From Bacteroides sp. CAG:545 (GTDB lineage: Bacteria; Bacteroidota; Bacteroidia; Bacteroidales; UBA932), in NCBI GenBank assembly GCA_000432515.1, contig HF995988.1, positions 1-40,393 of the forward strand: 40,393 nucleotides of DNA, written 5' to 3'. Positions 1-8,502 of the stretch are shown here, in pieces. A model generated the notes under the pieces. The model saw only the letters and a program-made list of their open reading frames with translations, was not told where the DNA came from and searched no databases. A program made the position numbers and the translations under genes. Numbering within the stretch: the stretch's first letter is position 1; each line of letters opens with the position of its first letter.

Positions 1-54
1 GTATTTGCGACAGCAAATACGTGGAGGACGCAAAGGCCGCACGGAGTGTCAAAT

Positions 55-169
55 AACAAGGCATCATCAGATGCCGGGCCGGAGCTGGCGAGCAGGGAAG
101 GCCAGCGGCGATGGAAAGCCCGCAGGCCCTGATCGCCCCCTTGAAAAGGGGGATGGGGGAATTGAGATA
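55..169 (+). repeat. Dispersed structured intergenic repeat, copy 1
   Basis: A stretch of about 115 bp that recurs with few changes at 15234-15350 on the same strand. It begins AACAAGGCATCATCAG and ends near GGGGGAATTGAGATAG. It holds at least three self-complementary parts: GGCAT/ATGCC around CATCAG, GGGCC...GGCCC enclosing the middle, and CCCCCTT/AAGGGGG. No reading frame is kept between the copies, so it looks like a structured non-coding repeat rather than a gene. Just upstream, positions 1-20 form a separate perfect 8-bp hairpin (GTATTTGC/GCAAATAC, loop GACA). Function unknown. Confidence 0.7.
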
Positions 170-197
170 GTTGGGACAGAGTCCCAATATAATAACA

Positions 198-286
198 GGA
201 AGCGTGTCCGAGTGGCTGAAGGAGGCTGCCTCGAAAACAGTTGACCGCCCTTAAGCGGTTCGCAGGTTCGAATCCTGCCGCTTCCG
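198..286 (+). tRNA. tRNA-Ser (anticodon CGA)
   Basis: A class II tRNA with acceptor stem GGAAGCG/CGCTTCC (198-204 with 279-285) and discriminator G286. The D stem is TCC/GGA, and the anticodon loop CTCGAAA at 230-236 places CGA at 232-234, reading UCG. The long variable arm ACCGC/GCGGT and T arm GCAGG-TTCGAAT-CCTGC are typical of serine tRNAs. The anticodon stem has a G-U pair at its far end and a C-A mismatch next to the loop, slightly weaker than usual. No CCA is encoded. Confidence 0.93.
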
Positions 287-305
287 CATTACAATATAAT
301 ATAAT

Positions 306-345
306 AACACTTCTAGAAGCCTTTCGCCTACGGAAGTGTTTTATT
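306..345 (+). terminator. Terminator after tRNA-Ser
   Basis: AACACTTC (306-313) pairs with GAAGTGTT (333-340), with an extra TAG/CTA pairing inside, followed by TTATT. It sits 20 bp after the tRNA and 50 bp before the next gene, so it most likely ends the tRNA transcript. Confidence 0.6.
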
Positions 346-393
346 GTGCACAAGACATTGACAAACACATTTTATTATTTTTTATAAACTCGT

Positions 394-2901
394 ATGACAC
401 ATTCATTTTGGAAAGCAGCCCTTAAGGCAGCAGTAGCCTTGACCACGGTCATTTCACTCGCTTCTTGTAAAGAAGAAACTCCGAATGATCCGTTTGCAAA
501 CAAGCCGGAGAAAACAAACCCTACAACACTTGCTGATGTCAACAAGGCAGAAGAGGGAACATCATTCACTGACCTCCAGTGCCTTACCGTGGTAGCCGCC
601 AATGCACAGGGACTCATCCTCCAGGAGTTCCAGTCCACAAAACCTACCGACTGCATCTACGCCTTCATTGGAGAGTCCCACAGTTTCAAGGTCGGCGACA
701 TGGTGAGCGTCTCTGGTACAATTACCATGAGAAACGGACTCCGCCAGTTCGCAAAAGGTGTTGAAATCATCAAGACATGGGAGTACAACTACACCCAACC
801 GAAACCTGCTGAGTTCAAAGGCTCAGATGTAGATGCCTACATGGGCGCACCTGAAATCAAGTATGTAAAACTTGACGGAATTCTCAAAGTTGCAGGAAAT
901 TATGCCAACCTTGAAATCGACGGTACCGACAATATCGGTAGCCTCGACTACATGACTGATGATTTCAAGAGCAAATACGACGGACACTCATTGACAATCT
1001 CAGGATGGCTCTTCGGTTCATACAAGACCTTCATGTACATCATTCCTGTAGAAGTCATTGACAACGGAGAATACCAGGAGCCCATCCCGGAAGGCGCAAT
1101 CTTCTACAACACATTCGACAAAGAGATTGCTGTTCAGAACGCCGAGAAATACGGCACAACCAAGGGCTGGCCTTGGCTCGACCAGTTCGACGGATGGCAG
1201 AACCAGAAAGGTTCAGGTGTTGAAAACGTCACATACAGTTTCGAGGGGATGTCAGTGCGTACCAACCAGGCATCAAAAGGCTTCCTTGCCACATACGACG
1301 GCTCAGGTAACAACAACCTCTTCTTCGGAGGTTCTGCAGAAAGACCTAACCACTTCACTATCGAGAAGATCGCTGTTCCTTCTGAGAACTTGAGACTCAC
1401 ATTCGGCGCCCAGTACTACTCACAGGGAGCTGCCAACACCTTCATCAAATCCAATTTCGAGGTATTCCTCTCAGAGGACGGCAACGTATATGCACCGGCG
1501 CTCGATTATGATTTCGGTGGAGTAGAAGATGACAGGACAGGAAAATGGAGACTCGCAACAGCTGACTTCACCCTGCCTGCAGGAACCAGGACACTCTATA
1601 TCAAGTTCACAGCCAAGGGCTTCAGCACCAACAGACTCGATGACGTACTCCTTACCGAAGGCAAAGGCGGCCAGCTCGTCGAATTCGGCAAAGTAGTCGA
1701 GACTCCTATCTCTACCATCGCAGACGTCATCAGCAAACCTGTTGACGAGCTCTACAAGATCAAGGGACAGGTAGTTGCAACTCATACCAAAGGCTTCCTC
1801 GTAAAGGACAACACAGGCATAATCCTCGTGTTCAAGAAGGGCCACGAAAACAAAATCGGCGACAATGTGACTGTAAAAGGTCCTACCACAGAATTCGGCG
1901 GAATGAAGCAGTTCGATGGTTCTTCAGAGATTGTCGTACTCGGCAGCAGCGCTGTTTCACAGCCTAAGCCACAGGAGATGAAAGCTGCTGATTTTGAGGC
2001 TTATGTCCAGAATCCTACCATCAAGTACGTTACATACAGAGGTACTCTCAAGTCTGTTCAGGACGAGATTTACCAGTGGCACTACAACGTGGAAATCGCA
2101 GGCACCGACAAAGTTCAGGCTGCAGTTTCTTATCCTAACACTGAATTCTATATATCCAAGTATGACAAGGCCGAGATTATCGTAACCGGATACCTCGTAG
2201 GTGCTACCGGCAGCGAAATCCGCTATGCCAACACAATGGCTACAATCTTGAAACCTGCTGTTGAGGAAGTAGAACCGGATGAGAACACAGCTCTTACAGT
2301 AGAGGCCCTCAATGCTAGACTCGACGAAATGAACAGCGGTACCGTCCTCAAAGACCTCGTAGGCTTCAAGGGATATGTAGCTGCAAACAATGAGCACGGC
2401 AACCTCAAGGGCGCCCTCTCTATCGTCGACAATACCGGCAAGGTTCATTCAGGAATCATCGTGAAGGACGGCAGCGACAAGATTGCTGTAGGTACCAAGG
2501 TTATCATTGGACTTAATACCGCAAAATTGACTGTTTCAAATAAACTCCGCACCATCACAGGCGCAACCATCTATGTCAAGTCCGAGAAAGTGGACATCAA
2601 GGTCCCTGAAATCAATGATGACCAGCTCAATGACTACATGGGACAGTATGTGAAGGTCAAGAACGTTACCTCTCCTGAAGATGCCACTGTCTGGTATGAT
2701 GCCGACAAGAAGGGCAACACCATCTTCAAGGGTGTCAAGGGTACGGATGTAACTGTTTACCTCACAAAGACTGCAGACTTCGGTACTTTGTCCATCAAGA
2801 AGAACGTATCTGGTGACATCAAGGGTGTTATCGAAAGATATAAGGAGAAACTCGAGGTCGTTCCTACATGCAAGGAGGACGTTGCATCTTTCACTGAATA
2901 A
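394..2901 (+). CDS. Secreted lipoprotein with OB-fold and jelly-roll domains
   Basis: An 835-residue protein with a lipoprotein signal (LASC, lipidated Cys25), so it should be anchored in the outer membrane. After a short linker come OB-fold-like modules at about residues 45-130 and 140-230 (DLQCLTVV..., IKYVKLDGIL...). A jelly-roll-like domain follows at about 237-425, starting FYNTFDKE and ending RLDDVLLTEG. Further OB-like modules lie at about 440-525, 545-645 and 660-835. The repeated pattern 'KVGDMVSVSGTI / KIGDNVTVKGP' is typical of Bacteroidetes DUF5689/DUF6359-like secreted proteins, some of which bind nucleic acid or sit beside nucleases. No catalytic domain is visible. The ATG at 394 is chosen because the signal peptide begins there. 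It is a single-gene unit between two terminators. Function uncertain. Confidence 0.85.
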   Translation: MTHSFWKAALKAAVALTTVISLASCKEETPNDPFANKPEKTNPTTLADVNKAEEGTSFTDLQCLTVVAANAQGLILQEFQSTKPTDCIYAFIGESHSFKVGDMVSVSGTITMRNGLRQFAKGVEIIKTWEYNYTQPKPAEFKGSDVDAYMGAPEIKYVKLDGILKVAGNYANLEIDGTDNIGSLDYMTDDFKSKYDGHSLTISGWLFGSYKTFMYIIPVEVIDNGEYQEPIPEGAIFYNTFDKEIAVQNAEKYGTTKGWPWLDQFDGWQNQKGSGVENVTYSFEGMSVRTNQASKGFLATYDGSGNNNLFFGGSAERPNHFTIEKIAVPSENLRLTFGAQYYSQGAANTFIKSNFEVFLSEDGNVYAPALDYDFGGVEDDRTGKWRLATADFTLPAGTRTLYIKFTAKGFSTNRLDDVLLTEGKGGQLVEFGKVVETPISTIADVISKPVDELYKIKGQVVATHTKGFLVKDNTGIILVFKKGHENKIGDNVTVKGPTTEFGGMKQFDGSSEIVVLGSSAVSQPKPQEMKAADFEAYVQNPTIKYVTYRGTLKSVQDEIYQWHYNVEIAGTDKVQAAVSYPNTEFYISKYDKAEIIVTGYLVGATGSEIRYANTMATILKPAVEEVEPDENTALTVEALNARLDEMNSGTVLKDLVGFKGYVAANNEHGNLKGALSIVDNTGKVHSGIIVKDGSDKIAVGTKVIIGLNTAKLTVSNKLRTITGATIYVKSEKVDIKVPEINDDQLNDYMGQYVKVKNVTSPEDATVWYDADKKGNTIFKGVKGTDVTVYLTKTADFGTLSIKKNVSGDIKGVIERYKEKLEVVPTCKEDVASFTE

Positions 2902-2949
2902 TCCTTCATATCGGGCGTTGTAAAACCTCAATATTGATTATAAGTCGAG

Positions 2950-2978
2950 GAGGCTGACCCAAAAGGTCAGCCTCTTTT
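2950..2978 (+). terminator. Rho-independent terminator
   Basis: A perfect 10-bp stem GAGGCTGACC/GGTCAGCCTC (2950-2959 with 2965-2974), loop CAAAA, followed by TTTT. It lies 48 bp after the lipoprotein stop codon and separates that gene from the glucosidase. Confidence 0.9.
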
Positions 2979-3131
2979 CGTATATGGCACATTCCTAAGA
3001 AACGGCCGGCATCATCTAATGGCACTTTCGGGTCAGGGGGAAAACTTTCCCGTCATCATAAAAAAAACTTGCAAAGAGTCCCATTTATTACCTGAATATT
3101 ACTAACTTTATCAGGTTAAAGAAACAACTAT

Positions 3132-5342
3132 ATGAAAAAGACGCTACTGATCTTAACTGCGCTGGCACTCTGCGCAGGATGCAAAGAGAAAGATGCCAAT
3201 GACGCAAGAGTGGACAAACTGATGGCCAAGATGACACTCGCTGAAAAAATCGGACAATTGAACCAGTTCGTACCGACAAATGCCGACGTCACAGGACCGG
3301 ACGGAAGCCCTGTCGATGTGAAGAGTGTAATCAAAGAAGGCATGTGCGGATCGCTTCTCAATGTCTGGAAACCTGAAGAGATCATTGAATACCAGAGGCT
3401 TGCCGTTGACAGTTCACGTCTCGGAATTCCTATCCTTTTCGGACATGACATCATCCACGGAGCAAGGACCGGATTCCCTGAAAATCTCGGAATATCATGC
3501 TCCTGGGACACTGAAGCCGCAGAAAAAGTGGCAAGAATTTCTGCCGCAGAAGCATCTGCATTCGGTTTGGCATGGACATTTTCACCAATGTGCGACGTCT
3601 CAGCGGAACCACGCTGGGGACGCGTGTCTGAAGGCTCCGGAGAAGACCCATATCTTTCCGGCCAGATGTCGGCAGCCATGGTTCGCGGCTACCAGGGAGA
3701 TGACCTTTCCGCCGGAAACACCATCCTCTCATGCGTGAAGCATTTTGCCGCTTATGGCGCACCTGAGGCAGGAAGAGACTACAACACCGTGGACATGTCC
3801 GAGATGATGTTCCGCGACCGCTACCTTCCTTCCTACAAGGCAGCAATCGAGGCCGGAGCATTGAGCGTAATGTCCTCTTTCAATGACTTCGACGGCATTC
3901 CTGTCAGCGGAAACAAGTGGCTGCTCACCGATATTCTCCGCAACGAATTGGGATTCAAAGGTTTTGTAGTTTCAGACTACAATGCCATCAATGAAATGGT
4001 AAAACATAGAGTAGCGGCAGACGGAAAGGAAGCGGCAGAACTGGCATTGAATGCAGGCCTCAACATGGACATGGTAGATGGCGACTACTACAAGTACGCG
4101 GAGGAACTGGTTAAAGAAGGCCGTGTGAGCGAAAAACAGATAGACAGGCTCTGCAGGGAAGTCCTGAACATAAAATCCAAGCTCGGACTGTTAGACGACC
4201 CGTTCCGCTATGGAGGAGAAGGCAGATGGGACAAGGAAACCTGCCTTCCGGAATACATGGAAGCGTCCCGCAAGGTCGCCAGAAGCTCGATGGTCCTGCT
4301 CAAGAACCAGAATGACATACTTCCGCTTAAGGAGAACGCAAGAATAGCATTGATAGGACCGGCTGCAGATTCCCGCAGCGAAATGCTCGGCACTTGGAAC
4401 GCTTTCGTGAGTTCAAAGAATGCTGTAAGTTTCTTCGAGGGACTTAAGGCCAGGTTCAGCAATGTAGTATGTGAACGTGGCTGCGACTTCTTCAGTCCTA
4501 TCGACGGAGGCATTGCCAAAGCAGTTGCCGCAGCACGCAATTCAGATGTCGTCCTGATCACTTTGGGCCTTCCGAACTCATGCAGCGGTGAAGCCGCATC
4601 ATTGACCGACATTGACATTCCTGCCGCTCAGAAGAGCCTTTTCAATGCAGTGAAGAGCACCGGCAAGCCTGTGGTCATCCTTCTTGTCACCGGCCGTCCC
4701 ATGACTATCGCTCCTGAGACACAAGCCGCTGACGGTCTTCTGGTTACGTGGCATCCGGGCTCGATGGGAGGCGCTGCACTTGCGGATGTCCTGTCCGGCG
4801 ACTATAACCCTTCCGGACGCCTGAGCATAACATTCCCGCTCTGTCTCGGACAGATCCCGATCCATTACAATTACAAGAGCACCGGTCGCCCACACCTGAA
4901 CCCGGACAGCGACGCGAAATACCTTTCCCGCTACCTCAGGACCCCGAACGAGCCTCTGTTCGCATTCGGCGAAGGCTTGAGTTACACTGATTTCAGCTAT
5001 TCCGACCTCGAAGTTTCGTCGCAGGAAGTCAAGCTCGGAGCCAATGTTCAGGTCAATGTAAAGGTCACCAATACCGGCTCCCGCGGCGGAGAGGAAGTAG
5101 TGCAGCTCTACCTGAAAGACGTGGTAGGCAGCCGCACCCGTCCGGTCCGTGAACTGAAGGGATTCAAGAAGATTTATCTGGAAGCAGGCGCATCAGCAGT
5201 CGTCACGTTTGAGATTACACCTGAAAGCCGTTCATTCTTCCGCGCAGACAAGCAGTGGGGCGAGGAACCGGGCGATTTCGAAGTATTCGCCGGCCACGAT
5301 TCCCACGCCAGCCTCAAATGCGGATTCAAGGTCGTGGAATAG
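3132..5342 (+). CDS. bglX: GH3 family beta-glucosidase, lipoprotein
   Basis: A 736-residue family 3 glycoside hydrolase that releases glucose or related sugars from the non-reducing ends of beta-glucosides or oligosaccharides. The N-terminus is a lipoprotein signal (LCAGC, Cys17), so it acts in the periplasm or on the outer membrane. The (beta/alpha)8 domain covers about residues 25-370, with the FGHDIIHGARTGFP substrate-binding segment and the nucleophile Asp282 in KGFVVSDYNA. The alpha/beta sandwich domain follows (about 390-600) and then a fibronectin-III-like domain (about 640-735, NTGSRGGEEVVQLYLKD). This domain order and length match BglX. The substrate cannot be fixed from sequence; no SusC/SusD or other polysaccharide-utilisation genes are in the window. 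Its terminator lies inside the 3' end of the convergent argH gene. Confidence 0.93.
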   Translation: MKKTLLILTALALCAGCKEKDANDARVDKLMAKMTLAEKIGQLNQFVPTNADVTGPDGSPVDVKSVIKEGMCGSLLNVWKPEEIIEYQRLAVDSSRLGIPILFGHDIIHGARTGFPENLGISCSWDTEAAEKVARISAAEASAFGLAWTFSPMCDVSAEPRWGRVSEGSGEDPYLSGQMSAAMVRGYQGDDLSAGNTILSCVKHFAAYGAPEAGRDYNTVDMSEMMFRDRYLPSYKAAIEAGALSVMSSFNDFDGIPVSGNKWLLTDILRNELGFKGFVVSDYNAINEMVKHRVAADGKEAAELALNAGLNMDMVDGDYYKYAEELVKEGRVSEKQIDRLCREVLNIKSKLGLLDDPFRYGGEGRWDKETCLPEYMEASRKVARSSMVLLKNQNDILPLKENARIALIGPAADSRSEMLGTWNAFVSSKNAVSFFEGLKARFSNVVCERGCDFFSPIDGGIAKAVAAARNSDVVLITLGLPNSCSGEAASLTDIDIPAAQKSLFNAVKSTGKPVVILLVTGRPMTIAPETQAADGLLVTWHPGSMGGAALADVLSGDYNPSGRLSITFPLCLGQIPIHYNYKSTGRPHLNPDSDAKYLSRYLRTPNEPLFAFGEGLSYTDFSYSDLEVSSQEVKLGANVQVNVKVTNTGSRGGEEVVQLYLKDVVGSRTRPVRELKGFKKIYLEAGASAVVTFEITPESRSFFRADKQWGEEPGDFEVFAGHDSHASLKCGFKVVE

Positions 5343-6672
5343 AGAGCCTCTCTTCCGCATCCCGGACTGTTTCGAAATGGAAGCCGCCAATGGTGGCTTC
5401 CATTTTTTTGCGTATCCGGTCATTGCACAGATTACCGATGGAGCCCTCATGGGTATGATGGATATCCCCATGGAATTCAAATTTTCCGGCAAGGATGTCC
5501 AGGCCTACTTTCTTGTACGCATCCCTGAACGGAACACCTTCCTCACGGACAAGGCGGTTCACCTCCTCCACACTGAACGCCGGCTGATATTTGGGATCAT
5601 CCATTATATCGCGGACGATTTCCATATTGCGGATGGCATAGGCAGTGATGTCCAGGCAGTCGTCCAATTCCTGGAAAATATGGATGAACACTTCTTTAAG
5701 TATCTGCAAATCACGGAAATAGCCTGACGGAAGATTACCGGTAATCAGTCGTATATCGTTGGAAACGCCCTGAATTTTATTGCAATGCGCCCGTACAAGC
5801 TCGAAGACGTCCGGATTCTTCTTGTGGGGCATGATGCTGGACCCGGTCGTCATGTTGTCCGGCAGATGTATGAATCCGAAATTCTGGCTCGCATAGAGAC
5901 AGCAGTCCGTCGCAAGCTTGCCAACCGTCTCAGCCACAGCAGCATAGGCGAAAGATATGGCACGTTCCGTCTTGCCACGCCCCATCTGGGCATATACGAC
6001 ATTGTAGTCAAGGTCGGCGAATCCCAGAAGCCTGGTAGTCATCGTCCTGTCCAGCGGAGCGGATGAACCGTAGCCGGCAGCTGACCCGAGCGGATTCTGG
6101 TTCGTGATTTCCCACGCTGCCTGCATCAGACGCAAGTCATCTGTAAGGCTTTCTGCATAGGCGCCGAACCAGAGACCGAATGATGACGGCATAGCCACCT
6201 GCAGATGCGTATAGCCCGGAACCAGCACATCCTTGTACTGTTCGCTTTTCTGCTGGAGGACATCGAACAGGTCCTGAACCTTCTCTACAGTCTTCATGAT
6301 TTCCGCACGAGCGAAAAGCTTCAGATCCACGAGAACCTGGTCATTGCGTGACCTGCCCGTATGCACCTTCTTCCCGATGTCGCCAAGCTCACGTGTCAGC
6401 ATCAGTTCCACCTGAGAATGAATATCCTCCACATCCGGCTCGATGACAAGTTTTCCCGCCACTGCCTGCTCATGAAGCCTCGACAGGACAGGCAGCAGTT
6501 TAGCCAGTTCTTCAGATTCCAGCAAGCCGACGCTTTCCAGCATGGTAATGTGCGCCATAGTGCCAAGTATGTCATATTGAGCCAGATACAAGTCCAGCTC
6601 ACGGTCTTTTCCCACCGTGAATTTATCGATCAGGGCATCATCGTCATATCCCTTGTCCCAGAGTTTTGCCAT
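5326..6672 (-). CDS. argH: Argininosuccinate lyase
   Basis: A 448-residue enzyme catalysing the last step of arginine synthesis, argininosuccinate to arginine plus fumarate. It belongs to the fumarase/aspartase superfamily; the signature GSSIMPHKKNPD is intact, as are the HTGRSRNDQ and GYTHLQVAMP motifs. Length is normal for the family. It is the last gene of the arg operon, 12 bp after argE. Its 3' end overlaps the 3' end of bglX (convergent) by 17 bp and contains the bglX terminator. Cytoplasmic homotetramer by family knowledge. Confidence 0.96.
   Translation of the reverse strand: MAKLWDKGYDDDALIDKFTVGKDRELDLYLAQYDILGTMAHITMLESVGLLESEELAKLLPVLSRLHEQAVAGKLVIEPDVEDIHSQVELMLTRELGDIGKKVHTGRSRNDQVLVDLKLFARAEIMKTVEKVQDLFDVLQQKSEQYKDVLVPGYTHLQVAMPSSFGLWFGAYAESLTDDLRLMQAAWEITNQNPLGSAAGYGSSAPLDRTMTTRLLGFADLDYNVVYAQMGRGKTERAISFAYAAVAETVGKLATDCCLYASQNFGFIHLPDNMTTGSSIMPHKKNPDVFELVRAHCNKIQGVSNDIRLITGNLPSGYFRDLQILKEVFIHIFQELDDCLDITAYAIRNMEIVRDIMDDPKYQPAFSVEEVNRLVREEGVPFRDAYKKVGLDILAGKFEFHGDIHHTHEGSIGNLCNDRIRKKMEATIGGFHFETVRDAEERLSIPRP
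5378..5409 (+). terminator. Terminator of bglX, embedded in the argH coding end
   Basis: TGGAAGCCGCC/GGTGGCTTCCA (5378-5388 with 5392-5402) forms an 11-bp stem with one G-T pair and a 3-nt AAT loop, followed by seven T. It stops plus-strand transcription 36 bp after the bglX stop. The same DNA encodes residues near MEATIGGFHF of ArgH on the other strand. Confidence 0.85.
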
Positions 6673-6684
6673 ATCCTTGCGTTT

Positions 6685-7731
6685 TTATCGGAGACGGAAG
6701 CCGTCAAGCAGTTTCACGTACAACTCCATTCCTTTTCTGATTTCCTCTATTTCAATGTATTCGTCAGCCGTATGCGACCTGGCGGAATCTCCCGGCCCTA
6801 TCTTTACCGTAGGAAACGGAGAGAGTGTCTGATTGCTGGTAGTGCTGGAACCGAACGTATTGATTCCCAATTCCTTGGCCCTCATCACGATCGGATGCCC
6901 CTCTTCAATGTGGGAACTTCCGAGACGCGTCGAACGTTCTTTCACATCGCAATTGACCGAGCTTTTTATAAATGAAAGCAGTTCCCGGTTCGTGTACATA
7001 CCGTTGGACCTGACATCCACCACGAAGGTACACCTGTCCGGGACAATATTGTGTTGCGTTCCCGCATTTATCTGAGTCACGGTCATTTTGACAGCTCCGA
7101 GATACGGGGAGACCTCCGGAAACCGACAGGTGCGGAACCATTCGATATCCTCGATGGCCTTATATATGGCATTGACACCCTCCTCACGGGCTGCGTGGCC
7201 GCTTTTTCCCTCGGCCGTACAATCCAGCACCATCAGGCCCTTCTCCGCCACCGCCATTTCCATCTTCGTCGGTTCGCCGACAATACCGAGGTCAATGTTT
7301 CCGATTTCCGGAAATATCATTTCGATGCCGCCTTTGCCGCAGACCTCTTCTTCAGCCGTAGCCGACCATATGAGCCTGTACGGCTGGGGCCTGGATGTCA
7401 GTTCAATGTAGGCGGCAAGGAGTGCGACCACCGATGCGCCGTCGTCATTGGTACCAAGTCCATAGAGACGTCCGTTTTCATTGACAGGAACAAACGGGTC
7501 ACGGGTATAGCTGGGAGCAGGGCGGACAGTGTCTATATGGGCATTGAGCAGAATCACAGGCAGGTCCGCAGAGTTTTCACCGGATTCCAGCCAAAGATTG
7601 TTGCCGGCACGATGCGGAGTCAATCCGTTACGGATCAGCCACGATTCCAGCATGTCGGCGACTTCATTTTCCTGTCTGCTGAAAGATGGTATCCTCACCA
7701 TCTCCTCCAGAAGTTGCAAAAGAATGTCCAT
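6685..7731 (-). CDS. argE: M20 family acylornithine/acylcitrulline deacylase
   Basis: A 348-residue zinc hydrolase of peptidase family M20. Visible metal and catalytic motifs are NAHIDTVRP (His65, Asp67), GLGTNDDGAS (Asp96/97), SATAEEEVCGKGG (the catalytic Glu pair) and DLGIVGEPT. A dimerisation domain follows (SGHAAREEGVNAIYKA). In an operon with argF' and argB it should remove the N-acyl group from N-succinyl- or N-acetylcitrulline (or ornithine). DapE and PepT belong to the same superfamily, but the operon decides the role. It lies 6 bp after argB and 12 bp before argH, so the three are clearly co-transcribed. Confidence 0.9.
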   Translation of the reverse strand: MDILLQLLEEMVRIPSFSRQENEVADMLESWLIRNGLTPHRAGNNLWLESGENSADLPVILLNAHIDTVRPAPSYTRDPFVPVNENGRLYGLGTNDDGASVVALLAAYIELTSRPQPYRLIWSATAEEEVCGKGGIEMIFPEIGNIDLGIVGEPTKMEMAVAEKGLMVLDCTAEGKSGHAAREEGVNAIYKAIEDIEWFRTCRFPEVSPYLGAVKMTVTQINAGTQHNIVPDRCTFVVDVRSNGMYTNRELLSFIKSSVNCDVKERSTRLGSSHIEEGHPIVMRAKELGINTFGSSTTSNQTLSPFPTVKIGPGDSARSHTADEYIEIEEIRKGMELYVKLLDGFRLR

Positions 7732-7737
7732 ATCCGA

Positions 7738-8502
7738 TTATTTTATAATGGTTCCGGACGGCGTACCGAGTGACGCCGCATCTGTGATTACCACTTTAGA
7801 GACGCCTGAGCGGATGGCTGAAAAGGCATTGTCCAGTTTCGGAATCATCCCGCCCGATATTACCCCATTTGATTTCAGCAAGTTATAGCTTTCTTGCGTG
7901 ATTTCCGGGATGACGCTGTCCTCATCTTTAGGGTCAGACAGCACGCCTTTCTTCTCGAAGCAGAATGTAAGCACGGTTTCTTCGCGGGAGGCCAATTCCG
8001 CAGCAACTGAAGTGGCGATTGTGTCTGCATTGGTGTTCAGCAGACCGCATGAAGGCGATAACGACAGAGGTGCGACAACAGGTGTCACCCCGTCCCTGAC
8101 CAGACGCGAAAAGACATCTGCATTGACCTCATCAATATCACCGACATAGCCGTAGTCAATGGTTCCAGCCGGGCGTTTATGTGCCTTTATGCAGGCAAAG
8201 TCTGCACCTGTAATACCGACGGCATTTACGCCAAGTGATTGAAGATCAGCGACAATGCTCTTATTGACCAGACCGCCGTAAACCATTGTCACCACCTCCA
8301 GCATCGACGCGTCAGTAATTCTGCGCCCCTCCGCCATCCTGGTTTCAATTCCGAGCCTGGCGGCAATGCCTGTGGCAGTACGACCTCCGCCATGGACGAG
8401 GACATTGACCCCGGGCATTGAGGCGAAAGCCTTCAGAAATCCTCTGCGCAGCTGCTGGTCTTCGACGACGGCACCGCCGACTTTTATCACATTTACAGAC
8501 AT
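7738..8502 (-). CDS. argB: N-acylglutamate kinase
   Basis: A 254-residue amino-acid kinase phosphorylating the gamma-carboxyl of N-acetyl- or N-succinylglutamate. It has the N-terminal KVGGAVVED phosphate-binding strand, the VHGGGRTATGIAARLG substrate loop, NTNADTIATSVAAELA and a C-terminal ISGGMIPKLDNAFSAIRSG segment, all typical of ArgB. Like other Bacteroidetes members it is short and lacks the N-terminal helix of arginine-inhibited hexameric forms, so feedback inhibition by arginine is not expected from sequence. Its start overlaps the end of argF' by 10 bp, suggesting translational coupling. Confidence 0.94.
   Translation of the reverse strand: MSVNVIKVGGAVVEDQQLRRGFLKAFASMPGVNVLVHGGGRTATGIAARLGIETRMAEGRRITDASMLEVVTMVYGGLVNKSIVADLQSLGVNAVGITGADFACIKAHKRPAGTIDYGYVGDIDEVNADVFSRLVRDGVTPVVAPLSLSPSCGLLNTNADTIATSVAAELASREETVLTFCFEKKGVLSDPKDEDSVIPEITQESYNLLKSNGVISGGMIPKLDNAFSAIRSGVSKVVITDAASLGTPSGTIIK

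Noticed and set aside
5..244. Plus-strand frame at the window start
   Set aside because: It overlaps the structured repeat and tRNA-Ser and is not protein-like.
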